This document shows positions 1 through 9,012 of a stretch of 64,000 bases of DNA, one piece after another. The position numbers and the translations under genes are program-made. This stretch comes from Streptomyces sp. GESEQ-4 (lineage in GTDB: Bacteria > Actinomycetota > Actinomycetes > Streptomycetales > Streptomycetaceae): the NCBI RefSeq assembly GCF_017948455.1, contig NZ_JAFFSU010000009.1:1-64000 (forward strand), given 5' to 3'. Each line of letters begins with the position of its first letter. The stretch's first letter is position 1. The notes beneath the pieces were generated by a model, which saw only the letters and a program-made list of their open reading frames with translations, had not been told where the DNA came from and made no database searches.

Positions 1-225
1 TGGGACTGATTCCCGGTCGGCGGGGCCTTTCGGCATTCACTACGTTAGCCGATTCCCTGGGAAGCTCATAATCGAGTCCGTGAGTTCTGAATTCAGGCAT
101 GCGGACATACCGAATTCGCCCTCACTGGAGGGAGTCGTAAGTAGTGGGTTGGCCGCTCCGGCTGCTGGCTTTCGCCGTACCCGGTTCAGCGGCTCGGAGT
201 ACGTTACGCACCTTCCACGGGCACG
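1..225. other. Unassigned left flank
   Basis: I see no convincing gene here. A purine-rich GGAGGGAG lies about nine bases ahead of a GTG at 144, and the first roughly 27 codons from it (MGWPLRLLAFAVPG...) look hydrophobic and protein-like. The frame then runs antisense through the glycosylase gene with Arg-rich, shadow-type composition. It could be the start of a decayed gene or chance. The 3' end of the glycosylase message also falls here. Confidence 0.4.
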
Positions 226-876
226 TCAACTTCGGCGACGTCTGGGGACGTGAGCCCGGTACGGGCTCACGGTCGGGTCGTCGGCGATCCAGTAGCGCCA
301 GGGATGGACGTCTCCGTTGCCGCCATCGCCGGCCACGCCGGTCCGTGGACCATTCCGTACCTGGTCAGGGGGGACGGCGGTGCCGGCAAGCATGCTCAGG
401 GGTGTCTCGCCGGAGGCGCACGCGTCCGTGCCGTCGAGGGCTCGGTCCACGTCTAGGGCGGTGGCGAGGCGGGCCGGGCCTTTGGCCAGTTCCTTGTCGC
501 TTCGGGCCGATAGTCGACGTTTGCGGGCCAGTTCGGTGCCCTCGACGATCTCGCCGGCGCGGAGCAGGACGGCGCTTGCCTCGCCGTCCGGGCCGCACAC
601 CAGGTTCATGCAGTGCCACATGCCGTAGGTGAAGTAGACGTACACATGGCCGGGCGGACCGAACATCACGTCGTTGCGGGGCGTGCGGCCGCGATAGGCG
701 TGGGAGCCGGGGTCGTTCGGGCCGTCGTATGCCTCGACCTCTGTGAGGCGGAGGGAGATCGGACCGTCCGGGGTCGTACGCACCAGGATGCGGCCGAGGA
801 GGTCGGGGGCGACTTCCAGTACGGGCCGGTCGAAGAAGTCTCTGGGGAGGGGCGTACGGTCGGGGGTCGCGATCAT
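226..876 (-). CDS. DNA-3-methyladenine glycosylase (AAG/MPG family)
   Basis: Monofunctional base-excision repair enzyme that removes alkylated purines such as 3-methyladenine from DNA in the cytoplasm. The 216-residue protein has the whole AAG family pattern: N-terminal LPRDFFDRPVLEVAPDLLG, the TEVEAYDGPNDPGSHAYRGRTPRN segment holding the catalytic Glu and Asn-rich loop (split here only for reading), YVYFTYGMWHCMNLVCG, and a KGPARLATALDVD region. Length is normal for bacterial members. ATG start at 876. The last codons contain a perfect 9-bp inverted repeat with a 3-base loop (250-270), which could form a hairpin just before the stop. It is divergent from the Spo0M-like gene. Function is known from the family; the hairpin role is inference. 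Confidence 0.93.
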   Translation of the reverse strand: MIATPDRTPLPRDFFDRPVLEVAPDLLGRILVRTTPDGPISLRLTEVEAYDGPNDPGSHAYRGRTPRNDVMFGPPGHVYVYFTYGMWHCMNLVCGPDGEASAVLLRAGEIVEGTELARKRRLSARSDKELAKGPARLATALDVDRALDGTDACASGETPLSMLAGTAVPPDQVRNGPRTGVAGDGGNGDVHPWRYWIADDPTVSPYRAHVPRRRRS

Positions 877-953
877 GCCGTCCGAGGGTAGTGCAGGCCG
901 GTGGGTGCGGCGGGGTGGTCAGAAGGCCTTCCCCTTGCCAGGGTGAAGGGCGC

Positions 954-980
954 GGAACCGGCCACGGCCGTAGTGCGTTT
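954..980 (+). promoter_or_regulatory. Candidate ECF-sigma (SigE-like) promoter
   Basis: GGAAC at 954-958 and CGTTT at 976-980 are separated by 17 bases, matching the GGAAC-N16/17-CGTT form of Streptomyces SigE-type promoters. Transcription would begin near 986, about 30 bases before the ATG of the Spo0M-like gene. Sequence match only. Confidence 0.45.
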
Positions 981-1016
981 GTAGGGATCAAGGGATCCAC
1001 GCGAGAGGGAAGAGAC

Positions 1017-1802
1017 ATGGCGTTCAAGAAGCTGCTCGCGAGTCTGGGGGCCGGCGGGGCTTCGGTCGAGACGGTTCTGACCGAGGTCAACGTCGTTCCG
1101 GGCGGTGTCGTCCAGGGTGAGGTGCGGATCCAGGGTGGGTCCGTCGATCAGGAGATCCAGGGGGTGTCGGTCGGGCTGCAGGCCAAGGTCGAGGTCGAGG
1201 GCCACGACGACCAGGAGTACAAGCAGAACATCGAGTTCACGAAGCAGCCGCTCGGCGGGGCCTTCCAGCTGCAGGCCAATGCCGTGCACGCGGTGCCGTT
1301 CGGGCTGGAGATCCCGTGGGAGACCCCGATCACCATGATCGACGGTCAGGCGCTGCGTGGGATGAACATCGGCGTGACCACGGAGCTGGCGATCGCGCGC
1401 GCGGTCGACTCCGGTGACCTGGACCCGATCAACGTGCACCCGCTGCCGGCGCAGAAGGCGCTGCTCGACGCGTTCATCCAGCTGGGCTTCCGTTTCAAGA
1501 GCGCAGACATGGAGCGCGGTCACATCCGGGGTACGCGTCAGAAGCTGCCGTTCTACCAGGAGATCGAATTCCTGCCGCCGCAGCAGTACCGGGGGCTGAA
1601 CCAGGTCGAGTTGAGCTTCGTCGCGGATGCGAACGCGATGGACGTCATCCTGGAAATGGACAAGAAGCCGGGGCTGTTCAGCGAGGGCAGTGACACCTTC
1701 CGGTCCTTCCAGGTGGGGCTGCACGACTTCCAGGGCACCGACTGGGTGGCGTACCTCAACCAGTGGCTGTCCGAGGTCGGCAGCAAGCGCAACTGGTTCT
1801 AG
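1017..1802 (+). CDS. Spo0M-like sporulation-control/arrestin-fold protein
   Basis: Cytoplasmic protein of 261 residues in the Spo0M family, which in Bacillus is a sporulation-control protein with an arrestin-like beta-sandwich. The sequence shows the typical start MAFKKLLASLGAGGASVET, the beta-rich PGGVVQGEVRIQGG block, and a C-terminal half with FRSFQVGLHDFQGTDWVAYL. No signal peptide or membrane segment. The start at 1017 follows a GAGAGGGAAGAG ribosome site; longer in-frame starts would run into the promoter candidate at 954-980. Biochemical activity is unknown; a role in the envelope or in differentiation is inferred from the family. Confidence 0.85.
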   Translation: MAFKKLLASLGAGGASVETVLTEVNVVPGGVVQGEVRIQGGSVDQEIQGVSVGLQAKVEVEGHDDQEYKQNIEFTKQPLGGAFQLQANAVHAVPFGLEIPWETPITMIDGQALRGMNIGVTTELAIARAVDSGDLDPINVHPLPAQKALLDAFIQLGFRFKSADMERGHIRGTRQKLPFYQEIEFLPPQQYRGLNQVELSFVADANAMDVILEMDKKPGLFSEGSDTFRSFQVGLHDFQGTDWVAYLNQWLSEVGSKRNWF

Positions 1803-1843
1803 GCTCGGGACCACTGAGTAGGAACCGATCAGGAGGTACCGAG

Positions 1844-2383
1844 GTGACCGAGCTCAAGCGGCGGCCGCTCCCCCATGACTTCCATCCGCCCGTGCCGTCG
1901 TTCACGGTCACGAGCGAGCACGTCGAGGAAGGTGCGACGCTCAAGGACGCTCAGGTCTACGCGGCCGGCAACACGTCGCCGCAGCTGCGGTGGGAGGGCT
2001 TCCCGCCGGAGACCAAGAGCTTCGCCGTCACGTGCTACGACCCGGACGCCCCTACCGGCAGCGGGTTCTGGCACTGGGTCGTCTTCGATATCCCGGTCTC
2101 GGTGACCGAGCTGCCGGAGGGCGCGGGCAGCGGCAAGTTCGAGGGGCTGCCCGAGGGTGCCGTACATGCGCGCAACGACTACGGCACGAAGGACTTCGGC
2201 GGGGCCGCGCCGCCTGCCGGGGACGGGCCGCACCGTTATGTGTTCACGGTGTACGCCGTGGACCAGGAGAAGCTGGGGCCGGATTCGGACGCCAGCCCGG
2301 CCTTCGTGGGCTTCAATCTGCGGTTCCACGCGCTGGCGCGCGCCCAGCTCACCGGTGAGTACGAGGTGCCCGCCGAAGCCTGA
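1844..2383 (+). CDS. YbhB/YbcL-type PEBP (Raf kinase inhibitor-like) protein
   Basis: Small cytoplasmic phosphatidylethanolamine-binding-protein family member, 179 residues from a GTG start preceded by AGGAGGTACCGAG. Family landmarks are visible: NTSPQLRWEGFP, the anion-pocket motif TCYDPDAPTGSGFWHWVVFDIP, and GDGPHRYVFTVYAVD. Bacterial members are conserved, but their ligands are mostly undefined. It sits 41 bases after the Spo0M-like gene and is probably cotranscribed with it; a strong terminator follows the stop. Fold assignment is secure, substrate is unknown. Confidence 0.9.
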   Translation: MTELKRRPLPHDFHPPVPSFTVTSEHVEEGATLKDAQVYAAGNTSPQLRWEGFPPETKSFAVTCYDPDAPTGSGFWHWVVFDIPVSVTELPEGAGSGKFEGLPEGAVHARNDYGTKDFGGAAPPAGDGPHRYVFTVYAVDQEKLGPDSDASPAFVGFNLRFHALARAQLTGEYEVPAEA

Positions 2384-2399
2384 CGTTCATTGAACGTTT

Positions 2400-2441
2400 G
2401 CCCGTCCCTGGTCTTGGAAGTGATCAGGGGCGGGCATTTTT
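2400..2441 (+). terminator. Rho-independent terminator after the PEBP gene
   Basis: GCCCGTCCCTG (2400-2410) pairs with CAGGGGCGGGC (2425-2435), an 11-bp stem with one G-U pair, followed by ATTTTT. Confidence 0.85.
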
Positions 2442-2571
2442 GTTGCCGGGGGCGCGGGGGTCACCCCCCGTGGGAGCAGCAGATATTGCGTTGTCCATCT
2501 CGGCGTGCCCGGCCAGAGTTGATCCCAGCCCGCCACGCGGTGGGCGGGTGCGACACGGGAGGTGGGCTGGT

Positions 2572-3078
2572 ATGCGGGACACGTTGGTACTCAACGCGAG
2601 CTTTGAGCCGCTGTCGACGGTGACGTTGAACCGAGCCGTCGTTCTGGTGCTGCAGGACAAGGCCGTCGTCGAGCAGGCCCACCCCGAACTGCGTATGCGC
2701 GGAGCCGCTGTCGATATACCGGCGCCCCGGGTGATCAGGTTGTGCAGGTATGTGCGGGTGCCGTTCCGAAGACAAGCTCCGTGGTCGCGGCGGGGTGTCC
2801 TGGTGCGGGACCGGCACAGGTGCGCGTACTGCGGTCGTCGGGCGACGACCGTGGACCATGTTGTGCCTCGGTCGCAGGGTGGGCAGGACACGTGGCTGAA
2901 TACGGTCGCCTCGTGTGCGGAGGACAATCACCGGAAGGCGAATCGGACGCCGGCGGAGGCGGGGATGCCGTTGCTTCGGGAGCCGTTTGAGCCGACGCCG
3001 GCGGATGCGATGTTGTTGGCTCTGGGGCAGGACGACTTTGCTGCGCTGCCGGATTGGCTCGCCCAGCCGGCTGCCTGA
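2572..3078 (+). CDS. HNH endonuclease
   Basis: HNH-type nuclease of 168 residues. After an N-terminal segment (MRDTLVLNASFEPLSTV) conserved in actinobacterial members, the HNH domain reads RHRCAYCGRRATTVDHVVPRSQGG, then NTVASCAEDNHRKANRTP. It has CxxC and CxxxxH metal-binding pairs and the DHV catalytic core (long block split here). This family commonly stands alone in Streptomyces genomes and its target is not established. The ATG at 2572 begins the conserved N-terminus; an in-frame upstream extension is low-quality sequence overlapping the preceding terminator. Convergent with the SPFH gene, with a hairpin between. Confidence 0.88.
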   Translation: MRDTLVLNASFEPLSTVTLNRAVVLVLQDKAVVEQAHPELRMRGAAVDIPAPRVIRLCRYVRVPFRRQAPWSRRGVLVRDRHRCAYCGRRATTVDHVVPRSQGGQDTWLNTVASCAEDNHRKANRTPAEAGMPLLREPFEPTPADAMLLALGQDDFAALPDWLAQPAA

Positions 3079-3092
3079 TTGAGGTGCTTCGG

Positions 3093-3182
3093 CGGCTGCG
3101 GGTTGTTTGTGGTTGCTCGCGCCCACGCGGCGGAGCCGCAAATCGATACAGCCCCGCGCCCCTAAAAGACAGGGGCGCGGGG
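3093..3182. repeat. Streptomyces intergenic repeat (REP-like), variant copy
   Basis: Starts GGCTGCGGGTTGTTTGTGG and ends in a CCCCGCGCCCCT hairpin. It resembles three other intergenic copies in this window (27781, 45125 and, reversed, 52158) but has a divergent middle section containing GCGGCGGAGCCGC. Confidence 0.6.
3152..3182. terminator. Hairpin terminator between convergent HNH and SPFH genes
   Basis: CCCCGCGCCCCT (3152-3163) pairs with AGGGGCGCGGGG (3171-3182) around a 7-base AAAAGAC loop. The perfect 12-bp stem can serve both directions. Confidence 0.7.
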
Positions 3183-3197
3183 GGGTTCCGCCCGTTC

Positions 3198-4148
3198 TCA
3201 GTCCAGCGTCGGCTTTTCTCGGCGTTCCGTGCCCTGGCCGCCTGTGGCGCCTCCGTTGCCTGAGCCTCCGCCCATCGGGCCGAAGTTGCCCATGGCGCCG
3301 CTCAGGCCCTTGAGGGCGTCGCCGATTTCGCTGGGGACGATCCAGAGTTTGTTGGCGTCGCCCTCGGCGATCTTGGGGAGCATCTGGAGGTACTGGTAGG
3401 CGAGGAGCTTCTGGTCCGCGTCGCCGGCGTGGATGGATTCGAAGACCGTGCGGATCGCCTGGGCCTCGCCCTCGGCGCGCAGGGCGGCGGCCTTGGCCTC
3501 ACCTTCGGCGCGCAGGATCTGGGACTGCTTCTCACCTTCGGCTCGGAGGATCTCGGACTGCCGGACACCCTCGGCCTGGAGGATCGCGGCGCGCTTGTCA
3601 CGGTCGGCGCGCATCTGCTTCTCCATCGAGTCCTGGATGGAGGTCGGGGGCTCGATGGCCTTGAGTTCCACGCGGTTGACGCGGATGCCCCACTTGCCCG
3701 TGGCCTCGTCGAGGACGCCACGCAGGGCCGCGTTGATCTCCTCGCGGGAGGTCAGGGTCCGCTCGAGGTCCATGCCGCCGATGATGTTGCGGAGCGTGGT
3801 GACGGTGAGCTGCTCGATCGCCTGGATGTAGCTGGCGACTTCGTACGTGGCGGCCCGGGCGTCGGTCACCTGGTAATAGATGACGGTGTCGATGTTGACG
3901 ACCAGGTTGTCCTGGGTGATCACCGGCTGCGGCGGGAACGGGACGACCTGTTCGCGCAGGTCGATGCGGTTGCGGATGGTGTCGATGAACGGGACGACGA
4001 TGTTGAGGCCCGCGTTCAGCGTCCGCGTGTAGCGGCCGAAGCGCTCGACGATGGCCGCGCTGGCCTGTGGGATGACTTGGATCGTCTTGATCAGGGCGAT
4101 GAAGACCAACACCACCAGAATGATCAGGACGATGATGACCGGTTCCAT
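3198..4148 (-). CDS. SPFH/band-7 (stomatin-like) membrane protein
   Basis: Membrane-anchored scaffold protein of 316 residues. It has one N-terminal transmembrane helix (MEPVIIVLIILVVLVFIALI), then the SPFH domain (QASAAIVERFGRYTRTLNAG; LREQVVPFPPQPVITQDN; MDLERTLTSREEINAALR). A charged Ala/Glu coiled-coil follows, with repeated ILRAEGEKQSQILRAEGEAK units (about 200-250), then a Gly/Met-rich tail. ATG at 4148 is chosen because it begins the membrane anchor; longer frames lack sense. Stomatin-type SPFH proteins usually pair with an NfeD protein, and one lies 157 bases upstream on the same strand. Likely role is oligomeric membrane microdomain organisation or proteostasis (inference). Confidence 0.92.
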   Translation of the reverse strand: MEPVIIVLIILVVLVFIALIKTIQVIPQASAAIVERFGRYTRTLNAGLNIVVPFIDTIRNRIDLREQVVPFPPQPVITQDNLVVNIDTVIYYQVTDARAATYEVASYIQAIEQLTVTTLRNIIGGMDLERTLTSREEINAALRGVLDEATGKWGIRVNRVELKAIEPPTSIQDSMEKQMRADRDKRAAILQAEGVRQSEILRAEGEKQSQILRAEGEAKAAALRAEGEAQAIRTVFESIHAGDADQKLLAYQYLQMLPKIAEGDANKLWIVPSEIGDALKGLSGAMGNFGPMGGGSGNGGATGGQGTERREKPTLD

Positions 4149-4305
4149 CGTTGCTTCCCCGTACCCTTCTCCGCCTCGGCACCTTCGGGAGATCTTATGC
4201 CTGTTGAAGATCTTGTTGTTGAAGATCTTGCTGGTCGAGTGTGACAGACCGCCGCGTAACTCGTGGGTTCTTCGGTTCAGTTGCGGGATACGCCGATTGA
4301 CGAGG

Positions 4306-4737
4306 TCACATGACGATCGCCGTGGCACCCTCGATGTCCACGACATCGACTTCCTGGCCCACTTCGTAGGCGCGGCCGGTGTCGAGGGAGCGTGCCGACC
4401 AGACCTCCCCGGCGAGCTTGATCCGGCCGCCCGAGCCGTCGACGCGTTCCAGTACGACGGCCTGCTTGCCCTTCAACGCCTCTACGCCTGTGGCGAGTTG
4501 GGGTCGCTGCGCTCGATGTCGGGCCGCGATGGGCCGTACGACGGCGATGAGTGCGGTCGATACGACGGCGAAGACCACGACTTGGACGACGGCGTCACCG
4601 CCGAAGGCGCCTGCGGCCACCGCCGCCGCGATCGCGCCCACCGCCAGCATGCCGAGTTCGGGCATCGTGGTGATCACAAGCCCGACACCGAGCACTGCCG
4701 CGCCGATCAGCCACCACACCCACGGGTCGATTTCCAC
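4306..4737 (-). CDS. NfeD-family membrane protein
   Basis: A 143-residue short NfeD protein: two or three hydrophobic segments (WVWWLIGAAVLGVGLVI; MLAVGAIAAAVAAG; VVQVVVFAVVSTALIAVV), then a C-terminal OB-fold domain (LKGKQAVVLERVDGSGGRIK ... EVGQEVDVVDIEGATAIVM). GTG start at 4737. NfeD and SPFH genes are classic neighbours, and the SPFH gene lies just downstream, so they probably form a membrane complex. No protease domain is present, as usual for the short form. Confidence 0.9.
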   Translation of the reverse strand: MEIDPWVWWLIGAAVLGVGLVITTMPELGMLAVGAIAAAVAAGAFGGDAVVQVVVFAVVSTALIAVVRPIAARHRAQRPQLATGVEALKGKQAVVLERVDGSGGRIKLAGEVWSARSLDTGRAYEVGQEVDVVDIEGATAIVM

Positions 4738-4821
4738 AAGGTCATGGTAGGACCGGGGATCGCGCGCGGACAGGGCGCAGATCAGGTCGGCACACGCTTC
4801 TTACCTTGTGGGTCCGGGAGT

Positions 4822-5613
<792 letters not shown>

Positions 5614-5752
5614 GAGCGCGTTGTCTCCCCTTGCAGTGTGACCGGTCTCGGCGTCTCGGCTTCTCGCGTGCGCCGTTGGGCGCAGCCCTCAACGAAATCT
5701 ACGCCACCGGCCGCCCGCTCCATTCCATCGGTCCGGTCCTTAGGGTGGACGC

Positions 5753-6541
5753 ATGCTTTCGGAACCGCGTTCAGGACGCCTTGCCGCTTGGGGAAATGCC
5801 CTTTTGGCCGGACTTGTCTCTCCGGATGACGCCGTTCTCGCCATCGTCGGCGAGGACGCGGTGCATCGGGTGGAGGGGCTGCCGGGCGAGGCCGCGCCGG
5901 TCGGACTCACGCTCGCGTTGGGAAGGCTGCGGGCGCTCGGGGTGAGCGGACTGCAGGTCGCGCTGCCCCAGCCCGGGCATCCGCTGGGGCTGAGCGGACC
6001 GCCGGAGTTCAACGCCCGGGCGCTGGAGGCCGAGGAGGCGGTGATCTGTTACGGCGCCGCCTTCGGGTTGGTGCCTGAGGTGTACGAGGCCGGCCCCGAC
6101 GGCGATGTGCATGTCGAGGTCGTATGGCACTGCCTGGCGGTACGGGAGGCGCCGCCGGCGGATGTGCCGTCGCTGGGTGAGGCCGAGCGTGAGCTGGCGG
6201 AGGCGTTGCGGGACGCGACGGAGGTGCTCTCGCGGCTGGATGTCGCCGGGTCCGGGCCGGTGGCCGAGGCGGCGATCGAGGCGTATCGGGCGCGGGCCGA
6301 GCGTGGGCGGGAAGTGCTGGCGCCGGGGTATCCGCCGCGGGCGGTGCGGGTGCTGGAGCTGGCACAGCGCGTGGGGATGCTGATCTCGGTGGCGTACGAG
6401 AACGGGCACGGGGGTGCGGTGAGCGCGGGCGAGATGGCGGCTCGGGGGGCCGCGCTGCGGCCGGTGGAGCGGACGGCGCGGCGGGCGCAGGTCGCGGCGT
6501 ACAACGCGGTGGTGGAGGAGCGGGAGCGAGGGGCGCGGTAA
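5753..6541 (+). CDS. Conserved hypothetical protein
   Basis: Soluble 262-residue protein that I recognise only as a type conserved in streptomycetes. It has no signal peptide, membrane segment or obvious catalytic motif. The N-terminal half is beta/alpha-like with Gly-Leu-Pro content (LGVSGLQVALPQPGHPLGLSG); the C-terminal half is helical and Ala/Glu/Arg-rich (AERELAEALRDATEVLSRL; ELAQRVGMLISVAYENGHGG). It is monocistronic: divergent from the ABC gene and ended by a strong hairpin at 6572. No function is proposed. Confidence 0.8.
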   Translation: MLSEPRSGRLAAWGNALLAGLVSPDDAVLAIVGEDAVHRVEGLPGEAAPVGLTLALGRLRALGVSGLQVALPQPGHPLGLSGPPEFNARALEAEEAVICYGAAFGLVPEVYEAGPDGDVHVEVVWHCLAVREAPPADVPSLGEAERELAEALRDATEVLSRLDVAGSGPVAEAAIEAYRARAERGREVLAPGYPPRAVRVLELAQRVGMLISVAYENGHGGAVSAGEMAARGAALRPVERTARRAQVAAYNAVVEERERGAR

Positions 6542-6571
6542 GGGGCTGCGCTGCGGCTGGCGGGACGCTGA

Positions 6572-6605
6572 CCGGCCTCCCGGGGGTGGGTGCCCGGGAG
6601 GCCGG
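6572..6605. terminator. Bidirectional terminator hairpin
   Basis: CCGGCCTCCCGGG (6572-6584) and CCCGGGAGGCCGG (6593-6605) make a perfect 13-bp stem between the convergent hypothetical and chaplin genes. Confidence 0.85.
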
Positions 6606-6631
6606 AGGTCACTGCTGCTCCGCTAGGGAGG

Positions 6632-6877
6632 TCAGCGGTTGATGCCCAGGTTGCCGAAGGCGGGGTTCAGTACACCGACGACGTTCACGCTGTTGCCGAC
6701 CGCGTTCACGGGGATGTGCACCGGGGCCTGGACGACATTGCCCGAGACGATGCCCGGCGAACCCACGGCCTTGCCGTTGGCCGCGGCGCCGTCGGTGGCG
6801 GAGGCCATACCGGCACCCGCGGCGACCAGCCCGCCGGCCACCATCGTCACGGCCGCTACCTTCTTCAGGTTCTTCAC
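6632..6877 (-). CDS. chpE: Short chaplin, ChpE type
   Basis: Secreted hydrophobic surface protein of 81 residues that assembles into amyloid-like fibrils coating aerial hyphae. It has a signal peptide (MKNLKKVAAVTMVAGGLVAA, cleaved after about ASA) and one chaplin domain: GSPGIVSGNVVQAPVHIPVN, then GNSVNVVGVLNPAFGNLGINR. The mature region has no cysteine, which is the hallmark of ChpE; other short chaplins carry a Cys pair. The start is a GTG at 6877 behind AAGGAGGGC; the frame extends upstream but lacks a signal sequence there. In S. coelicolor chpE lies in this same chromosomal region (recalled). Confidence 0.9.
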   Translation of the reverse strand: MKNLKKVAAVTMVAGGLVAAGAGMASATDGAAANGKAVGSPGIVSGNVVQAPVHIPVNAVGNSVNVVGVLNPAFGNLGINR

Positions 6878-7033
6878 TTCTAAGCCCTCCTTGCGATCGC
6901 CGCGGCAGTCGCCGCAGCACGCACTGGAGAACGGCGGAGATCCACGGAGGATGCGCCATCTGGGGGACATTCCCACGACGGTATGAATCTCAGCCCGGAG
7001 TGGAACCCTCCGTATTGCCGCTCGGAACGAGCC

Positions 7034-7675
7034 TTATCCGGCCACACCATGGCGTACTGCCCACAGTGCGGCCTGGGTTCGGTCCGCCAGGTCGAGCTTC
7101 ATCAGGATGTTCGACACATGGGTCTTCACCGTCTTCTCGGAGAGGACCAGGGCGCGGGCGATCTCCCGGTTGGAGCGGCCGTCGGCTATCAGGCTCAGCA
7201 CTTCGCGCTCTCGTTCCGTGAGCGAACCGGCTCTGCCCTGGCCCGAGTTGGCCTCCTCCTGGGACAGCAGGGCGCCGGCGACCTCGGGCTGGAGCAGGAT
7301 GTGACCGGCGTGCACGGAGCGGATGGCGCCGGCGAGGGCGTCGGGGTCGATGTCCTTGTAGACATAGCCGGCGGCGCCGGCGCGCAGGGCCGGGACCACC
7401 GTGCGCTGTTCGGTGAAGCTGGTGACGATGAGCACGCGCGCGGGGTTGTTCAGTTCTCGGAGTCTGCTCAGCGCGTCGACGCCGTCCATGCCCGGCATCT
7501 TGACGTCCATCAGGACGACGTCGGGCTTCAACTCCTCGGTGCACGCGACTCCTTCGGCGCCGTCCGCGGCCTCGCCCACGACCTCGATGTCGTCCTGCAC
7601 TTCGAGGAAGGTGCGCAGGCCACGGCGGACCACCTGGTGGTCGTCGACGAGCAGCACCCTGATTGCGTCAGCCAC
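7034..7675 (-). CDS. NarL/LuxR-family response regulator
   Basis: Two-domain response regulator of 213 residues. The receiver domain has the acidic pair in LLVDDHQVV, phospho-acceptor Asp57 in VVLMDVKMPGMDG, Thr/Ser in LIVTSF, and the conserved Lys in YVYKDI. It is followed by a LuxR-type helix-turn-helix (LTEREREVLSLIADGRSNRE; ALVLSEKTVKTHVSNILMKL). The GTG start overlaps the stop of the upstream kinase gene by 8 bases, implying translational coupling, so that kinase is its partner. Target genes are unknown; the neighbouring chaplin gene is only a positional candidate. Confidence 0.94.
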   Translation of the reverse strand: MADAIRVLLVDDHQVVRRGLRTFLEVQDDIEVVGEAADGAEGVACTEELKPDVVLMDVKMPGMDGVDALSRLRELNNPARVLIVTSFTEQRTVVPALRAGAAGYVYKDIDPDALAGAIRSVHAGHILLQPEVAGALLSQEEANSGQGRAGSLTEREREVLSLIADGRSNREIARALVLSEKTVKTHVSNILMKLDLADRTQAALWAVRHGVAG

Positions 7676-8813
7676 CGGGGACCTCCATCTCGATCGTGGT
7701 GCCCTTGCCGGGCGCCGATTCCACCGTCAGGCTGCCGCCGACCCCGCTCGCCCGGTCCCGCATGGAGACCAGGCCGAGATGGCGGCCCGCGCGGCGTATC
7801 GACTGCGGGTCGAAGCCGTTGCCGTCGTCGGTGACGCGCAGGACGGCTCCGCTGCCGTGCCGGTCCAGGGTCACGTCGACATGCTCGGCGCCCGAGTGCC
7901 GCAGCGCGTTGTGCAGGGCCTCCTGGGCGACGCGGAGCACGGCCTCCTCCTGGGCGGCGGGCAGGGCCCGTGTCCCGCGCCCGGCGAAGGTCACGCGCGC
8001 GGCGTGGGCGCGGTCGAGGACCTGGACCTGGGTGCGCAGGGTGTTGACGAGCCCGTCCTCGTCGAGGGCGGCGGGGCGCAACTCGACGACGGCGGCGCGC
8101 AGTTCGTCGGCCGCCTCGGCGGCGAGCAGGGCCACCTGGTGCAGTTCGCCCTTGGCGCGGGACGGGTCGCGGTCGACGAGGGCGGCGGCGGCCTGGGCCG
8201 TCAGGCGCAGGGAGAAGAGCTTCTGGCTGACCGCGTCGTGCAGTTCATGGGCGAGGCGGGAGCGTTCCTCGGCGATGGTCAGCTCGCGGCTGCGCTCGTA
8301 GAGACGGGCGTTGGTGAGGGCGATCGCCGCGTGCTGGGCGAGGATTCCCAGGAGTTCCTCGTCCTCCTCGGTGAAGCCGCAACTTCCTTCCGGTTTCGGG
8401 CAGTTCTTGTTGGCCAGGAACAGTGCGCCGATGACCTCGTCGCCGTCGCGGATCGGCAGGCCCAGGAAGTCGACCAGGTCGGGGTGTGCCGACGGCCAGC
8501 CCTCGAAACGGGGGTCCCTGCGGACGTCGGCGAGGCGCTCGACCTTGGCCTCCTGAAGCATCGAGGCGAGGATTCCGTGCTGTCGCGGCAGCGGGCCGAT
8601 GGCCTTCCACTGCTGGTCGCTGACGCCGTCGACCACGAACTGGGCGAAGCCTCCGTGGTCGTCCGGGACGCCCAGTGCGGCGTACTGCGCGTCGAGCAGC
8701 TCGCGGGCCGAGGCGACGATCGTCTTGAGGACGTCGCGCACCTCGAGGTGCCTGCTCATGGCCAGCAGCGCGGAACTCACCGCGGCGAGGCCGGACCGGG
8801 GGCCTTGACTCAT
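7668..8813 (-). CDS. GAF-domain sensor histidine kinase (HisKA_3 type)
   Basis: Cytoplasmic sensor kinase of 381 residues. A GAF domain (about 20-170; RDPRFEGWPSAHPDLVDFLG, EVIGALFLANK) precedes the HisKA_3 dimerisation helix with phospho-His192 in AHELHDAVSQKLFSL, then a HATPase_c domain (ALHNALRHSG; LRVTDDGNGFDP; GRHLGLVSMRDRA; GKGTTIEM). No transmembrane segment, so it senses an internal signal, possibly redox or ligand through GAF as in DevS-like proteins. The ATG at 8813 has a TGAGGAC site and begins the conserved MSQGPRSGL. Overlaps the response-regulator gene. Confidence 0.93.
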   Translation of the reverse strand: MSQGPRSGLAAVSSALLAMSRHLEVRDVLKTIVASARELLDAQYAALGVPDDHGGFAQFVVDGVSDQQWKAIGPLPRQHGILASMLQEAKVERLADVRRDPRFEGWPSAHPDLVDFLGLPIRDGDEVIGALFLANKNCPKPEGSCGFTEEDEELLGILAQHAAIALTNARLYERSRELTIAEERSRLAHELHDAVSQKLFSLRLTAQAAAALVDRDPSRAKGELHQVALLAAEAADELRAAVVELRPAALDEDGLVNTLRTQVQVLDRAHAARVTFAGRGTRALPAAQEEAVLRVAQEALHNALRHSGAEHVDVTLDRHGSGAVLRVTDDGNGFDPQSIRRAGRHLGLVSMRDRASGVGGSLTVESAPGKGTTIEMEVPGG

Positions 8814-9012
8814 GTCCTCACGGTACCGGCGGGGTCGGACAACGCGGATCGGACCGTTGGCGGCCACCGCCTAGGGCTGTGGGCCTAGGCCGCAGGTCCC
8901 CGGAGGCGCGGCTTAGGGCGAAAGGACCCACCGCTTTGCGGCCCCCGTCCGAGGCGGCGACCGCGGGCCCCTTCCTACGTTGAGGGCGAGCCGATCAAAG
9001 GAGACGTGTGTC

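Noticed and set aside
144..632. Possible plus-strand gene starting at GTG 144 with a strong GGAGGGAG site
   Set aside because: Only the first 27 or so codons look protein-like; the remainder is antisense to the glycosylase gene. Kept only as a note on the left flank.
6983..7834. A 283-codon plus-strand frame opposite the two-component genes
   Set aside because: It is antisense to a response regulator and kinase whose catalytic motifs are intact.
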